From NCBI GenBank assembly GCA_902784965.1, contig CACZWU010000012.1:1-42775 (forward strand): a stretch of DNA of 42,775 nucleotides, given 5' to 3'. Source of the DNA: an uncultured Bacteroidia bacterium. Lineage in GTDB: Bacteria; Bacteroidota; Bacteroidia; Bacteroidales; UBA932. Of the stretch, positions 8,048 through 16,659 are shown in pieces. The notes under the pieces are model-generated. The model made no database searches and was not told the origin of the DNA. It saw nothing but the letters and a program-made list of their open reading frames with translations. The number at the start of each line of letters is the position of its first letter. The first letter of the stretch is position 1. Made by a program: the position numbers and the translations under genes.

Positions 8048-9793
8048 TTAGAAGGAAAGATGATAGCCGCCCGGAATCCGGAGCTTGAGGTCGGCCTCGA
8101 TGTAATCGTCGACCTTGATGGCCCGGGTGTTGCGGATGCCGGTTACCTGGAAGGTAAGGATGGCGCCGGTAGCCCGGTCGATATCGTCGCCCGCCGTCTT
8201 TTTCAAGGGGATTTCGATGGCGCTCGTACCGCCCGCATCGATATGCTGGGTAACAGGTTCCGTGAGGGCCTTTCCGGCAGGGTCGATCAGCACGATGTCG
8301 AAATCGACCTGGAGCGGCAGGGTGTTGGTCATCTGTCCGGTCACGATGAGCGTGTTGTCACGGAGCAGCGTCCCCATGCCTTCCGGCAGGGCGACGGTGT
8401 CGCGCAGCGTGATCTGGGTCGACGGGCCGAAAGCCAGCGGTACGCGCAGCCGGGGCAGCATGTCGATGTTGTAGACCACACCGAGCCGCACTTCGGCGGG
8501 CAGGTCGGTGCGGGTGGAAGCGTCGACGTCGACCAGAATGTCGTCGGGGACGCGGCTCATCAACTTGCTGAAGTCGACGATGACCTCCTCGACGCCCTCT
8601 TCGTGTTTGGGCGTGGCGGCCAGTCGGATGCGGCTGTTGATGGATTCACCAGGCGCGGCGAAAGGGAAATTGACCAGGATGTTGTTGATACTGGCGTAGC
8701 GGATGTTGTTCTTCCGGGCTGACAGATTGATATTGGCCTTGGTCGGAATGGTGATGTTGGTGGCCACGTCGAGCAGGATCTCCGGGTTGCTCAGGTCGAT
8801 CGACAAGGCCTCGTCACCGACGGCCGCCGTGAGGCGGTCCATCATCTCCTTGAAATTGACCGAGGTCTGGATGTCGTCGAGCTGGTATTTGTAGATGCCT
8901 TCGACTGCCTGGCAGTTGATCCGGCGCATGATGACGCTGGCCAGCAGCTGGGTGGTGGCGGGGGCGCTTTCATAGTGCGAGCGGTCGGTCTTGACACCCT
9001 GGAGGGAGCAGCTGCCGTCGAAATTCATGACGGCCTTGAGCATCAGGGTGTGGGTCTGGGGATCGTAATTCTTGGGATCGAACACCACCTTGTGAAGATT
9101 GAACGACTGGGTCGCGGTATAGCCGTTGGCCGGTTCGAGCGGCGTGTCGAAATGGAGGATGCCGTCGACGGCGTCCTTGCTTTCGAACCACGCGCTCAGG
9201 TCGATGCGCAGGTCGGGGATGACGGTTCCCTCGGTGAACATGCAGTCGGGAATCGAAACGGTGAGCTCGAAGCAGGAATCATCGCTCAGGGTGATGGACG
9301 CCAGGGAGACCAGTTCGTCGGGGAGACGGGGCACGCTGAGCGACGCGCTCTTGCTCCGCTTGCCCAGGCTGATGGTGCCGGGCAGGACGCCTGTCAGGTC
9401 GGCTTCGCCGTGCTCGTCGAAGGCGGGAGCGGGCACCGGCTTGGAGAAGAAGTTGAAGCCGTAGCTGATGGGGTAGTTGATGTAACGGCGGAACGGGCCG
9501 GTGCCGTCGTAGTCTTTCAGCCCGTCGAACGTGAAAGAATAGGGAGCGGAGTCGTATTGGATGGCGTAGGAGCCGTCTTCCTCCACGGCGATATACTCGC
9601 TGAATTTGTCGCCCACCAGGTCGGCAACCGTCATCTGGCCGGTCTTGGCCAGCGGCAGGGCCAGGTCTTCGCCGCCAAGCGTGATGGCATGGTCGACGCG
9701 GTCGAAATCATAGGTATTGTCGGTACAGGCGCTGACTGCGGCAGCCAGGGCCGCCACCAGGATGATCCTGAGCCGGAAAGTTCGAAAAATCAT
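8048..9793 (-). CDS. Large lipoprotein, function unknown
   Basis: A 581-residue protein that I do not recognise. Its N-terminus is a lipoprotein signal with lipobox AVSAC (Cys at about residue 23), followed by acidic and polar residues. The remainder is beta-rich, without obvious catalytic motifs, and contains regularly spaced hydrophobic strands separated by Asp/Thr/Gly turns, suggesting several immunoglobulin-like or similar sandwich domains. One stretch of about 60 residues near the C-terminus resembles adhesin-like repeats (DTVALPEGMGTLLRDNT region). It sits between the amidotransferase-like gene (9 bases) and the DUF5723-like barrel gene (12 bases), so it is probably made together with the barrel and placed at the outer membrane. 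Confidence 0.55.
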   Translation of the reverse strand: MIFRTFRLRIILVAALAAAVSACTDNTYDFDRVDHAITLGGEDLALPLAKTGQMTVADLVGDKFSEYIAVEEDGSYAIQYDSAPYSFTFDGLKDYDGTGPFRRYINYPISYGFNFFSKPVPAPAFDEHGEADLTGVLPGTISLGKRSKSASLSVPRLPDELVSLASITLSDDSCFELTVSIPDCMFTEGTVIPDLRIDLSAWFESKDAVDGILHFDTPLEPANGYTATQSFNLHKVVFDPKNYDPQTHTLMLKAVMNFDGSCSLQGVKTDRSHYESAPATTQLLASVIMRRINCQAVEGIYKYQLDDIQTSVNFKEMMDRLTAAVGDEALSIDLSNPEILLDVATNITIPTKANINLSARKNNIRYASINNILVNFPFAAPGESINSRIRLAATPKHEEGVEEVIVDFSKLMSRVPDDILVDVDASTRTDLPAEVRLGVVYNIDMLPRLRVPLAFGPSTQITLRDTVALPEGMGTLLRDNTLIVTGQMTNTLPLQVDFDIVLIDPAGKALTEPVTQHIDAGGTSAIEIPLKKTAGDDIDRATGAILTFQVTGIRNTRAIKVDDYIEADLKLRIPGGYHLSF

Positions 9794-9802
9794 GTCAGAA
9801 AA

Positions 9803-10603
9803 CTAATTTGCGGCCTCTTTGACCAACTTCTGGAAAATGGGAAGGAATTCGGGATTGCCTGCGTTGGTGATGACCTCGGGATGGAACTGTACGCCAAGAA
9901 TCATGCCACCGCCGTCGGCGAAGTCAGGAGCCAGGCGTCCGGAACGCTCCACGGCCTCGATGATGCCGTCGGCCGCCGTGGCGACGACCTTCAGGCCTTG
10001 GGGGACTTTTTTGATGGCCTGGTGGTGAAAAGAATTGACTACTGCTGTGGTACGTCCGCCCAGAATGGTCGATAGCAGGGACCCTTTTTCAATCTGGATG
10101 GAGTGGGTGCCGAAAGCGCCGTTGGTCGGACCCTGGCGATGCTTGACATAGCTGTCCTTTACCTGGGAAGGGATGTCCTGCCAGAGCGAGCCGCCGAAGG
10201 CTATGCCCAACAACTGCTCGCCGCGGCAGATGCCCAGCACGGGAATGCCTTTGGCTACGGCGGCGCGAACGAGTTTTACGTCATAAGCGTCGCGTTCCGG
10301 CACGACTTCTCCCAGTCCGCGGATGGGTTCTTCGCCGAACCATTTGAGCGGGTCGAAATCTTCCCCGCCGGTCATTACCAGGCCGTCGATGGCGTCAATG
10401 ATCGCTTCGATCTGATCGTCGTCTTCGGTGAGGGGAATCACCAGCGGTACGCCGCCGGCCATCCGGACGGAATTGACATAGGTCATATTGACCTGGCAGC
10501 GGCCGTTTTCGCTATATGCGGAAATGCCGATGACGGGGGTCTTTGCGAAGAGGCCGGATGCTGCACCCAGCAGCACGGCGGCCAACAGGAGAAGCCGTTT
10601 CAT
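9803..10603 (-). CDS. Secreted gamma-glutamyl hydrolase / class-I glutamine amidotransferase-like protein (peptidase C26)
   Basis: A 266-residue protein of the C26 (PuuD-type) family, which cleaves gamma-glutamyl bonds. The nucleophile is Cys126 in GICRGEQ, and the catalytic His241 and Glu243 are in VQFHPEV. The glycine-rich oxyanion strand precedes the Cys. Unlike cytoplasmic PuuD, it begins with a Sec signal peptide (MKRLLLLAAVLLGAASGLFA), so it acts in the periplasm or outside, perhaps on gamma-glutamyl peptides from food or cell wall. It lies 12 bases after the serine hydrolase gene and 9 before the lipoprotein gene, all on the minus strand. The actual substrate is not predictable. Confidence 0.85.
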   Translation of the reverse strand: MKRLLLLAAVLLGAASGLFAKTPVIGISAYSENGRCQVNMTYVNSVRMAGGVPLVIPLTEDDDQIEAIIDAIDGLVMTGGEDFDPLKWFGEEPIRGLGEVVPERDAYDVKLVRAAVAKGIPVLGICRGEQLLGIAFGGSLWQDIPSQVKDSYVKHRQGPTNGAFGTHSIQIEKGSLLSTILGGRTTAVVNSFHHQAIKKVPQGLKVVATAADGIIEAVERSGRLAPDFADGGGMILGVQFHPEVITNAGNPEFLPIFQKLVKEAAN

Positions 10604-10615
10604 GACGGCTCAAAA

Positions 10616-12193
10616 TTACAGTTTTCTATCCCAATTTGCAAATTCCTCTCCCGAGCCTACCGTAATGGAAAGTCCTTTGGCGAGGGATCCCCATTCATCG
10701 GGGTTGTCGAAATGGAAGGTGACGTCGAAGCCCCAGCCGTCTGCCCGGAAGTTGAAAACATTGCCGTTCACGTGCTTGAGCTCACGCTTCCAGGCTTTTT
10801 CATTGTGGAGTTGGATCATCAGTTTCCCTCCCTCAATGAAGATGTCGATGTCGCCCAGCACGTCATGCTGGCCGGTGTAGTGGCCCTGAAGACGCGACCA
10901 GGCAGGGGCAGGTACGGCCACACGCTCCGCGGCGGCCTTTTCTTCGGCGGTGGCGCGCTCGTCGGCCCGTTTGTACCAGGCGGCGAGGTATTCGGCGTTG
11001 TAGTCGTAGTCTTCATAACCGAGGAAAAGGTCGATGGCCCGGCGCAGGATGGCGTGGCGTGCTTCGGAGGGCGCTTCGCTGTTGACCTGAATGGTCATGG
11101 CGAAGTCCATCTCGGGGATGAAGGCGCACATCGTGGTCATGCCCCAGGTGGTGCCGGTATGGAAATAGAGGCGGCCCTTGCGGGTCTGCTCGATAAACCA
11201 GCAGTGGCCGTAGAGATTCGTCTTTTCGGGCGTCTGCGAGGTGATGGTGACGCCACGGTGCAGGAAGTTCATCTGCTTTTCAGAAATGAGCTGGGTGTCG
11301 CCCACCTTGCCGTTTTCCAGATGGAAGCGGGCCCATTTGATGAGGTCGACGGGCGGGCAGCAGAGGCTGCCGGCAGGGCCCACGACGGTCAGCCACCAGA
11401 GCGACTGCTCGTCGCCGTACATGGGCCAGACGTCCATCTCGCGGCCTTTGCGCTCGAAGGCGTAGGGGAGGGCGGCCGTGCCCTTTTCCAGCGCAGCGCC
11501 GAAGCCCTCGCCGTTGAGGGTCGACTCGCTCATGCCCAGGGGCTCGAAGATGCGCTCGCGGACATTCTCTTCCCAGCTTTTGCCGGTTACCTTTTCAATG
11601 ATCTTCGCGGCGGGAATGAAGGTGATGTTGTTGTACTGGTAGTCGCCGCGGAAAGTGTAGGCGGGCGGCATGAGCTTGAACATATGATAGATGTCGTCGC
11701 GGTTGTATCCCAGGTTGCCCAGGTAGGTGCCGATATCGTCGCGCATGCCGCTGCGGTGCGAGGTGAGGTCCTGGATCTCGATGTGTTCGGTGACCCAGGG
11801 GTCGTACATCTCGAAATCGGGGAGATGGTCTATCACGCGATCCTGCCACTTGAGAAGGCCTTCGTCCACCAGTTGGGCGATGATGGCGGCCGTGAATGAT
11901 TTCGACACCGAACCAATCTGGAAGATCGTGTGTTCGTCGACCGGCATGCCGCTTTTCCAGTCTTTGACGCCGTAGCCCTTGCAGAGGAGCATTTCGCCGT
12001 CTTTGCAGAGGGCCACGCCGATGCCCGGAATTTTCCAGTCGGCGCGTACCTGTTCGATGGTCTGTTCGATGTTGGCGAGGATCTGGTCCTGGCTCAGGAC
12101 GGGATGCCGATCGGGCATGTTTTTCGTGGTCTGTGCGCCCGCCATGGGGAAGAGGAGCGCATAACAAACAAGAAGGAGAATCGTCTTTTTCAT
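10616..12193 (-). CDS. Secreted serine hydrolase, class C beta-lactamase/penicillin-binding family
   Basis: A 525-residue protein with a Sec signal peptide (MKKTILLLVCYALLFPMAGA), followed by a beta-lactamase-fold domain of about 350 residues. Active-site motifs are Ser95-x-x-Lys98 in GSVSKSF, the YxN-type motif in YQYNNITF and a C-terminal HTGTTWG triad loop. Such proteins include D-aminopeptidases, esterases and peptidoglycan or peptide hydrolases; resistance is not implied. The last 150 residues look like a DUF3471-type C-terminal domain. The ATG at 12193 is preferred to that at 12220 because it begins the signal peptide cleanly. It is the first gene of the operon that continues to the barrel gene at 6686, so the family may process peptides together with the C26 hydrolase. 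Confidence 0.85.
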   Translation of the reverse strand: MKKTILLLVCYALLFPMAGAQTTKNMPDRHPVLSQDQILANIEQTIEQVRADWKIPGIGVALCKDGEMLLCKGYGVKDWKSGMPVDEHTIFQIGSVSKSFTAAIIAQLVDEGLLKWQDRVIDHLPDFEMYDPWVTEHIEIQDLTSHRSGMRDDIGTYLGNLGYNRDDIYHMFKLMPPAYTFRGDYQYNNITFIPAAKIIEKVTGKSWEENVRERIFEPLGMSESTLNGEGFGAALEKGTAALPYAFERKGREMDVWPMYGDEQSLWWLTVVGPAGSLCCPPVDLIKWARFHLENGKVGDTQLISEKQMNFLHRGVTITSQTPEKTNLYGHCWFIEQTRKGRLYFHTGTTWGMTTMCAFIPEMDFAMTIQVNSEAPSEARHAILRRAIDLFLGYEDYDYNAEYLAAWYKRADERATAEEKAAAERVAVPAPAWSRLQGHYTGQHDVLGDIDIFIEGGKLMIQLHNEKAWKRELKHVNGNVFNFRADGWGFDVTFHFDNPDEWGSLAKGLSITVGSGEEFANWDRKL

Positions 12194-12257
12194 ACGATAA
12201 AGATAAGGATAAATCATCAAAAAAGGTCAAAAAGATATAACAATTGTAAAAAATGAT

Positions 12258-12265
12258 TACTTTTG
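12258..12265 (+). promoter_or_regulatory. -7 promoter element for the MFS-susCDE unit
   Basis: TACTTTTG matches TAnnTTTG and lies 36 bases before the chosen MFS start at 12301. It overlaps the region just after the alternative ATG at 12253, which would then not be transcribed, so it supports the later start. No TTTG is found at the -33 distance. A weaker minus-strand candidate for the divergent hydrolase operon (TATCTTTT, 12230-12237) lies in the same 107 bp gap. Confidence 0.5.
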
Positions 12266-12300
12266 AAGGTTTAATATGGCATGATGCCCCTGTATTGATT

Positions 12301-13635
12301 ATGCAAAAGAAAAAACTAACTTTCGGCCAGATGTTCAACCTGAGTTTCGGGTTCTTCGGCGTGCAGATCGCTTATGCGCTGCAAAGTGCCAACATCAGCC
12401 GGATTTTTGCTACGCTGGGCGCCGACCCGCACCAGCTCAGCTTTTTCTGGATCCTCCCACCGCTGATGGGAATGATTGTCCAGCCCCTGATCGGACACTG
12501 GTCCGACCGCACCTGGAACCGGATGGGACGCCGCAAGCCCTATTTGCTGATCGGCGCCCTCGTCGCCGTGCTGGTGATGATCTTCCTGCCCAATGCCGGC
12601 AGCCTGAATTTCAGCCAGCGGCTGTTCCTCGGCCTCAACGGCGCCATGTGGTTCGGCCTTTTCTCCCTCATTTTCCTTGACACGTCCATCAACGTGGCCA
12701 TGCAGCCCTTCAAGATGATGGTGGGCGACATGGTGGGCGAGGAGCAGAAGACCCAGGCCTATTCCATCCAGAGTTTCCTGTGCAATGCCGGTTCACTCGT
12801 GGGCTACCTGTTCCCCATTTTCTTCACCTGGATCGGTATCGCCAATACGGCGCCGGAAGGCGTGATCCCCGATTCGGTCATCTGGTCTTTCTACGCCGGA
12901 GCGGCCATCCTCATCCTCTGTGTGCTCTATACTTTTATTAAGATAAAGGAGATGCCGCCGAAAGAGTATGCCGAATTCCACGGCATTGACCCCCAGAAAC
13001 AGCAGGAAGGCAGCAAAGAGGGTTTTGTCAAGTTGCTGTCACAGGCGCCGAAGGCGTTCTGGACGGTGGGCCTCGTGCAGTTCTTCTGCTGGGCGGCCTT
13101 CCTTTTCATGTGGACCTATTCGAACGGCGCCATTGCAAAGAATGTCTGGGGTACCACCGACGTGGCGTCGGCGGGCTATCAGGATGCCGGCAACTGGGTG
13201 GGCGTGGTGTTCGCCGTACAGGCTGTCGGCTCGCTTTGCTGGGCGTTGTTCATTCCGAAATTCAAGACCGACCGGGCTGCCTACATCACTTCGCTGGTGA
13301 TCGGCGCCATCGGTTTCATCTCGATCCTGTTCGTCCACGACAAGTTCCTGCTCTTCGTCTCGTATTTCCTGATCGGCTTCGCATGGGCCGCCATGCTGGC
13401 CTTGCCGTTCTCGATCCTGACCAACGCGTTGAAGGGTACTTCCCATATGGGTGAATACCTGGGCCTGTTCAACTGCACCATCTGCCTGCCGCAGATCGTG
13501 GCCGCCGCCCTGGGCGGATTCCTGCTCAAGGCCATCGGCGGTTCGCAGGCCGGCATGCTGGCCATCGCCGGCGTTCTGCTTCTTTGCGGCGCCGTCGCGG
13601 TGCTCGGCATCCAGGAATTGAAACACAAACAATAA
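12301..13635 (+). CDS. MFS transporter of the SLC45-like sugar/maltodextrin type
   Basis: An inner-membrane carrier of 444 residues with 12 predicted helices. The loop between helices 2 and 3 carries the signature GHWSDRTWNRMGRRKP, as in SLC45/sucrose-maltose transporters, and a second conserved loop lies near residue 240. Relatives occur upstream of susCD in alpha-glucan loci of many Bacteroidota and carry malto-oligosaccharides or glucose into the cytoplasm. The start at 12301 (MQKKKLTFGQ) is preferred; an earlier in-frame ATG at 12253 lies just before the -7 element. susC begins 27 bases after the stop with no terminator between, so the carrier and susCDE are probably one unit. Substrate is inferred from context. 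Confidence 0.88.
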   Translation: MQKKKLTFGQMFNLSFGFFGVQIAYALQSANISRIFATLGADPHQLSFFWILPPLMGMIVQPLIGHWSDRTWNRMGRRKPYLLIGALVAVLVMIFLPNAGSLNFSQRLFLGLNGAMWFGLFSLIFLDTSINVAMQPFKMMVGDMVGEEQKTQAYSIQSFLCNAGSLVGYLFPIFFTWIGIANTAPEGVIPDSVIWSFYAGAAILILCVLYTFIKIKEMPPKEYAEFHGIDPQKQQEGSKEGFVKLLSQAPKAFWTVGLVQFFCWAAFLFMWTYSNGAIAKNVWGTTDVASAGYQDAGNWVGVVFAVQAVGSLCWALFIPKFKTDRAAYITSLVIGAIGFISILFVHDKFLLFVSYFLIGFAWAAMLALPFSILTNALKGTSHMGEYLGLFNCTICLPQIVAAALGGFLLKAIGGSQAGMLAIAGVLLLCGAVAVLGIQELKHKQ

Positions 13636-13662
13636 CCTAAATATTTAATCAAAAGCAGTTTT

Positions 13663-16644
13663 ATGAAGAAGATTCTCACTCTGCTCTCGATCCTGGCACT
13701 GACCTCTGCCACCGCCTTTGCGCAATATACCGCCAAAGGTGTGGTGGAAGACAAGTTCGGTCCGGTGATCGGGGCCGCTGTTATCCAAGTGGGTACCAGC
13801 AACGGCGTGCAGACGGATCTGGACGGAGCGTGGACGCTCAACGTCCCTTCTGCCAGCACGCTGATCGAAATCAGCTTCCTGGGTCTGAGAACCGTGACGA
13901 TCGAAGCCGGCAAGGCCGGCAAAGTCATGCTGGAGGATGACCAGGAGTTCCTCGACGAAGTGGTCGTCATCGGTTATGGTACGGTCAAGAAGAGCGACAT
14001 GACCGGTTCGATCTCCACCGTCAAGGCCGATGAAATCAACAAAGGTGTCATCACCACGCCTGCCGACCTGCTGCGCGGCAAGAGCGCCGGTGTGGTCGTC
14101 ACCTCGGGATCCGGTATGCCGGGTTCCGGTGCGACGATCCGTATCCGTGGCGGCTCCTCGCTCAACGCCTCGAACGACCCGCTCATCGTCATCGACGGCC
14201 TGCCGGTGTCGAACGACGGCATCAGCGGCATGTCGGATCCGCTTTCTTCCATCAACCCGGAAGACATTGAGAGCTTTACCGTGCTGAAAGACGCTTCGGC
14301 CACCGCCATCTACGGTTCCCGTGCCTCCAACGGTGTGATCGTGATCACCACGAAGAAAGGCTCGAAGTCGGGCAGCAACGTTCCGCACGTAGCGGCCGAC
14401 TTCACGGCTTCCGTCAACACCATCGCCAAGTACAACAACTTGCTCGACAAAGACGGCATCGTGAACCTGATCCGCGATTTCTACGGCGAGAACTCCACCG
14501 CCGAGGCCAACCTCGGTATCTATGAAAACGGTGTACAGAAACTCTACGACACCGACTGGCAGCGCGAGATCTACCAGATCGCCCCGACCTTCGACGGCAA
14601 CCTGAGCGTTACGGGCCGCATCGGCGAGAACTTCCCGTACCGTGTTTCGGGCGGTTTTACCGAGCAGAACGGTACGCTCCGCGGTTCGAAAATGGACCGT
14701 GCCACGGCTTCCATCAACCTGTCGCCGACCTTCTTCAAGAAACACCTGACCGTCAACCTCAACGGAAAGGGTACGTATGCATTCAACGAGTATGCGAACC
14801 AGGATGCCATCGGCGCAGCCAACCACTACGATCCGACCAAGCCGGTGTTCAACTCTGCTCCGGGCTACAACCTGAACAAGTACACCACCTGGTACGACCA
14901 GAGCGGCAACATCAATACCATGGCGACCATGAACCCGGTGGGCCTGCTCGACGCCAAGTATGACAACGCTGATGCCTACCGTTTCATCGGCAATGCGCAG
15001 ATCGACTACAAGGTCCATGGTTTCGAAGCCCTCCGCTTCAACCTCAACCTCGGTCTCGACTGGGCCAAGAGTATCGGCGTCACCGAGCTGGCCATGGGTT
15101 CCGAAGCTTCCTACCACAACACCAACCAGAGCGGCGGTGGCTCTCATACCAGTTACGACTACATGCGCCGTAACACGACCCTCGAGTTCTACGGCGACTG
15201 GAACCAGGATTTCGGCCAGCACAACGTCGACCTGATGGCTGGTTACTCCTGGCAGCACTTCTACAGCGAGAGCAACAGCACATCCTATCGTATCAGCGAC
15301 AAGGCTTCGTTGGGCGAATCGGTCGGCAAAGGTGAGCTTTACCTCCTCTCCTTCTTTGGCCGTGCCAACTACTCGTTCGCCGACAGGTATCTGCTGACCG
15401 CTACGGTCCGTGCCGACGGTACCTCCCGTTTCCAGAACCATAAGTGGGGTATCTTCCCCTCTGTGGCTTTCGGCTGGAACGTCATGAACGAAAACTTCAT
15501 GAGCGGCGTGAAAGGCATGAGCACCCTGAAGCTGCGTCTCTCCTGGGGCCAGACCGGCCAGCAGGAAGTGGGCGGCTACTATGACACTTTCGCCACGTTC
15601 CTCAACAACCAGCTCGGTTCGTATTACTACTTCGGCGACCAGCTGATCACTCCGATCTCCGCGCTGGGTTACAGCGCCGACCTCCGCTGGGAGACCACGA
15701 CGACCTACAACATCGGTTTCGACCTCGGTTTCTGGAACGACCGGTTGACGGCCGCCATCGACCTGTACAAGCGTGACACCAAGGACATTCTCAACTACAT
15801 CCCGGTGCCGGCGCTTTCCAACCTGACCAACTACCTGAACACCAACATCGGTAACATGACCAACTACGGTGTCGAGCTCGACGTGAACGCGATTCTCGTG
15901 GAGAAGAAAGACATGGGCTGGACCTTCGGTTTCAACGTGGCCTACAACCACAACGAGATCACCAAGCTGACGGCTTCCGACGAGAACGCCACGGGCGTTG
16001 AGACGGGCGGCATCTCGGGTGGTACCGGCAACAACGTGCAGATGTTCCAGGTGGGCTATCCGATGCGCACCTTCAACCTCTACAAGCAGGTGTATGACGA
16101 ATACGGCCGGCCGGTCAACGGCGTCTATGTTGACATGAACGGCGACGGCCAGATCACGGCCGACGACAAGTATATGGACAAACACCTCAAGGCCAGTCCG
16201 GACGTCACCTTCGGCTTCAACACCAACTTCCACTGGAGGAACTGGACGGCGGCCCTCTCCGGCCACGCCTCCATCGGCAACTGGGTCTACAACAACGTGG
16301 CGTCCGACACCGAGATGCTCGCCGACCTGTGGACCAACAGCTTCATCAGCAACCGCGTCGCTTCGGCTCCGTTCTCGATGTTCTCCCAGGCACAGTATCT
16401 CTCCGACTACTATCTGCAGAACGGCTCGTTCCTGAAGCTCGACAACTTCACGCTGGGCTACACTTTCCCGAAACTCTTCAAGGTGGCCGAGAACAACGCT
16501 TCCCTCAATATCTTCGGTACCGTGCAGAACATCTGCACCATCACGAAGTACACCGGTATCGACCCTGAGGTCTTCAACGGCATCGATGGCACGGTCTATC
16601 CGCGTCCGCGTACCTTCACCCTCGGTCTCAAGTTTAACTTCTAA
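13663..16644 (+). CDS. susC: SusC-like TonB-dependent outer-membrane oligosaccharide transporter
   Basis: A 993-residue outer-membrane transporter with a signal peptide (MKKILTLLSILALTSATAFA). A carboxypeptidase-D-regulatory-like domain follows at about residues 22-95 (GVVEDKFGPVIGAAVIQVGT). The TonB box region EVVVIGYGTVKKSDMTG comes next, then the plug and a 22-strand barrel. The C-terminus ends in an aromatic strand (RPRTFTLGLKFNF) as required for barrel insertion. It imports malto-oligosaccharides bound by SusD with energy from TonB-ExbBD, which is not in this window. It is followed by susD after 15 bases to the chosen ATG. Codon use is strongly biased: in-frame TTA, CTA and TCA codons are absent. 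The substrate is inferred from the susG and GH13 neighbours. Confidence 0.95.
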   Translation: MKKILTLLSILALTSATAFAQYTAKGVVEDKFGPVIGAAVIQVGTSNGVQTDLDGAWTLNVPSASTLIEISFLGLRTVTIEAGKAGKVMLEDDQEFLDEVVVIGYGTVKKSDMTGSISTVKADEINKGVITTPADLLRGKSAGVVVTSGSGMPGSGATIRIRGGSSLNASNDPLIVIDGLPVSNDGISGMSDPLSSINPEDIESFTVLKDASATAIYGSRASNGVIVITTKKGSKSGSNVPHVAADFTASVNTIAKYNNLLDKDGIVNLIRDFYGENSTAEANLGIYENGVQKLYDTDWQREIYQIAPTFDGNLSVTGRIGENFPYRVSGGFTEQNGTLRGSKMDRATASINLSPTFFKKHLTVNLNGKGTYAFNEYANQDAIGAANHYDPTKPVFNSAPGYNLNKYTTWYDQSGNINTMATMNPVGLLDAKYDNADAYRFIGNAQIDYKVHGFEALRFNLNLGLDWAKSIGVTELAMGSEASYHNTNQSGGGSHTSYDYMRRNTTLEFYGDWNQDFGQHNVDLMAGYSWQHFYSESNSTSYRISDKASLGESVGKGELYLLSFFGRANYSFADRYLLTATVRADGTSRFQNHKWGIFPSVAFGWNVMNENFMSGVKGMSTLKLRLSWGQTGQQEVGGYYDTFATFLNNQLGSYYYFGDQLITPISALGYSADLRWETTTTYNIGFDLGFWNDRLTAAIDLYKRDTKDILNYIPVPALSNLTNYLNTNIGNMTNYGVELDVNAILVEKKDMGWTFGFNVAYNHNEITKLTASDENATGVETGGISGGTGNNVQMFQVGYPMRTFNLYKQVYDEYGRPVNGVYVDMNGDGQITADDKYMDKHLKASPDVTFGFNTNFHWRNWTAALSGHASIGNWVYNNVASDTEMLADLWTNSFISNRVASAPFSMFSQAQYLSDYYLQNGSFLKLDNFTLGYTFPKLFKVAENNASLNIFGTVQNICTITKYTGIDPEVFNGIDGTVYPRPRTFTLGLKFNF

Positions 16645-16659
16645 AACAGGGTGTGCAAT

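Noticed and set aside
10616-12193. Serine hydrolase as a beta-lactamase resistance gene
   Set aside because: The SxxK fold is shared with many peptidases and esterases, and the long C-terminal domain and operon context do not suggest antibiotic resistance.
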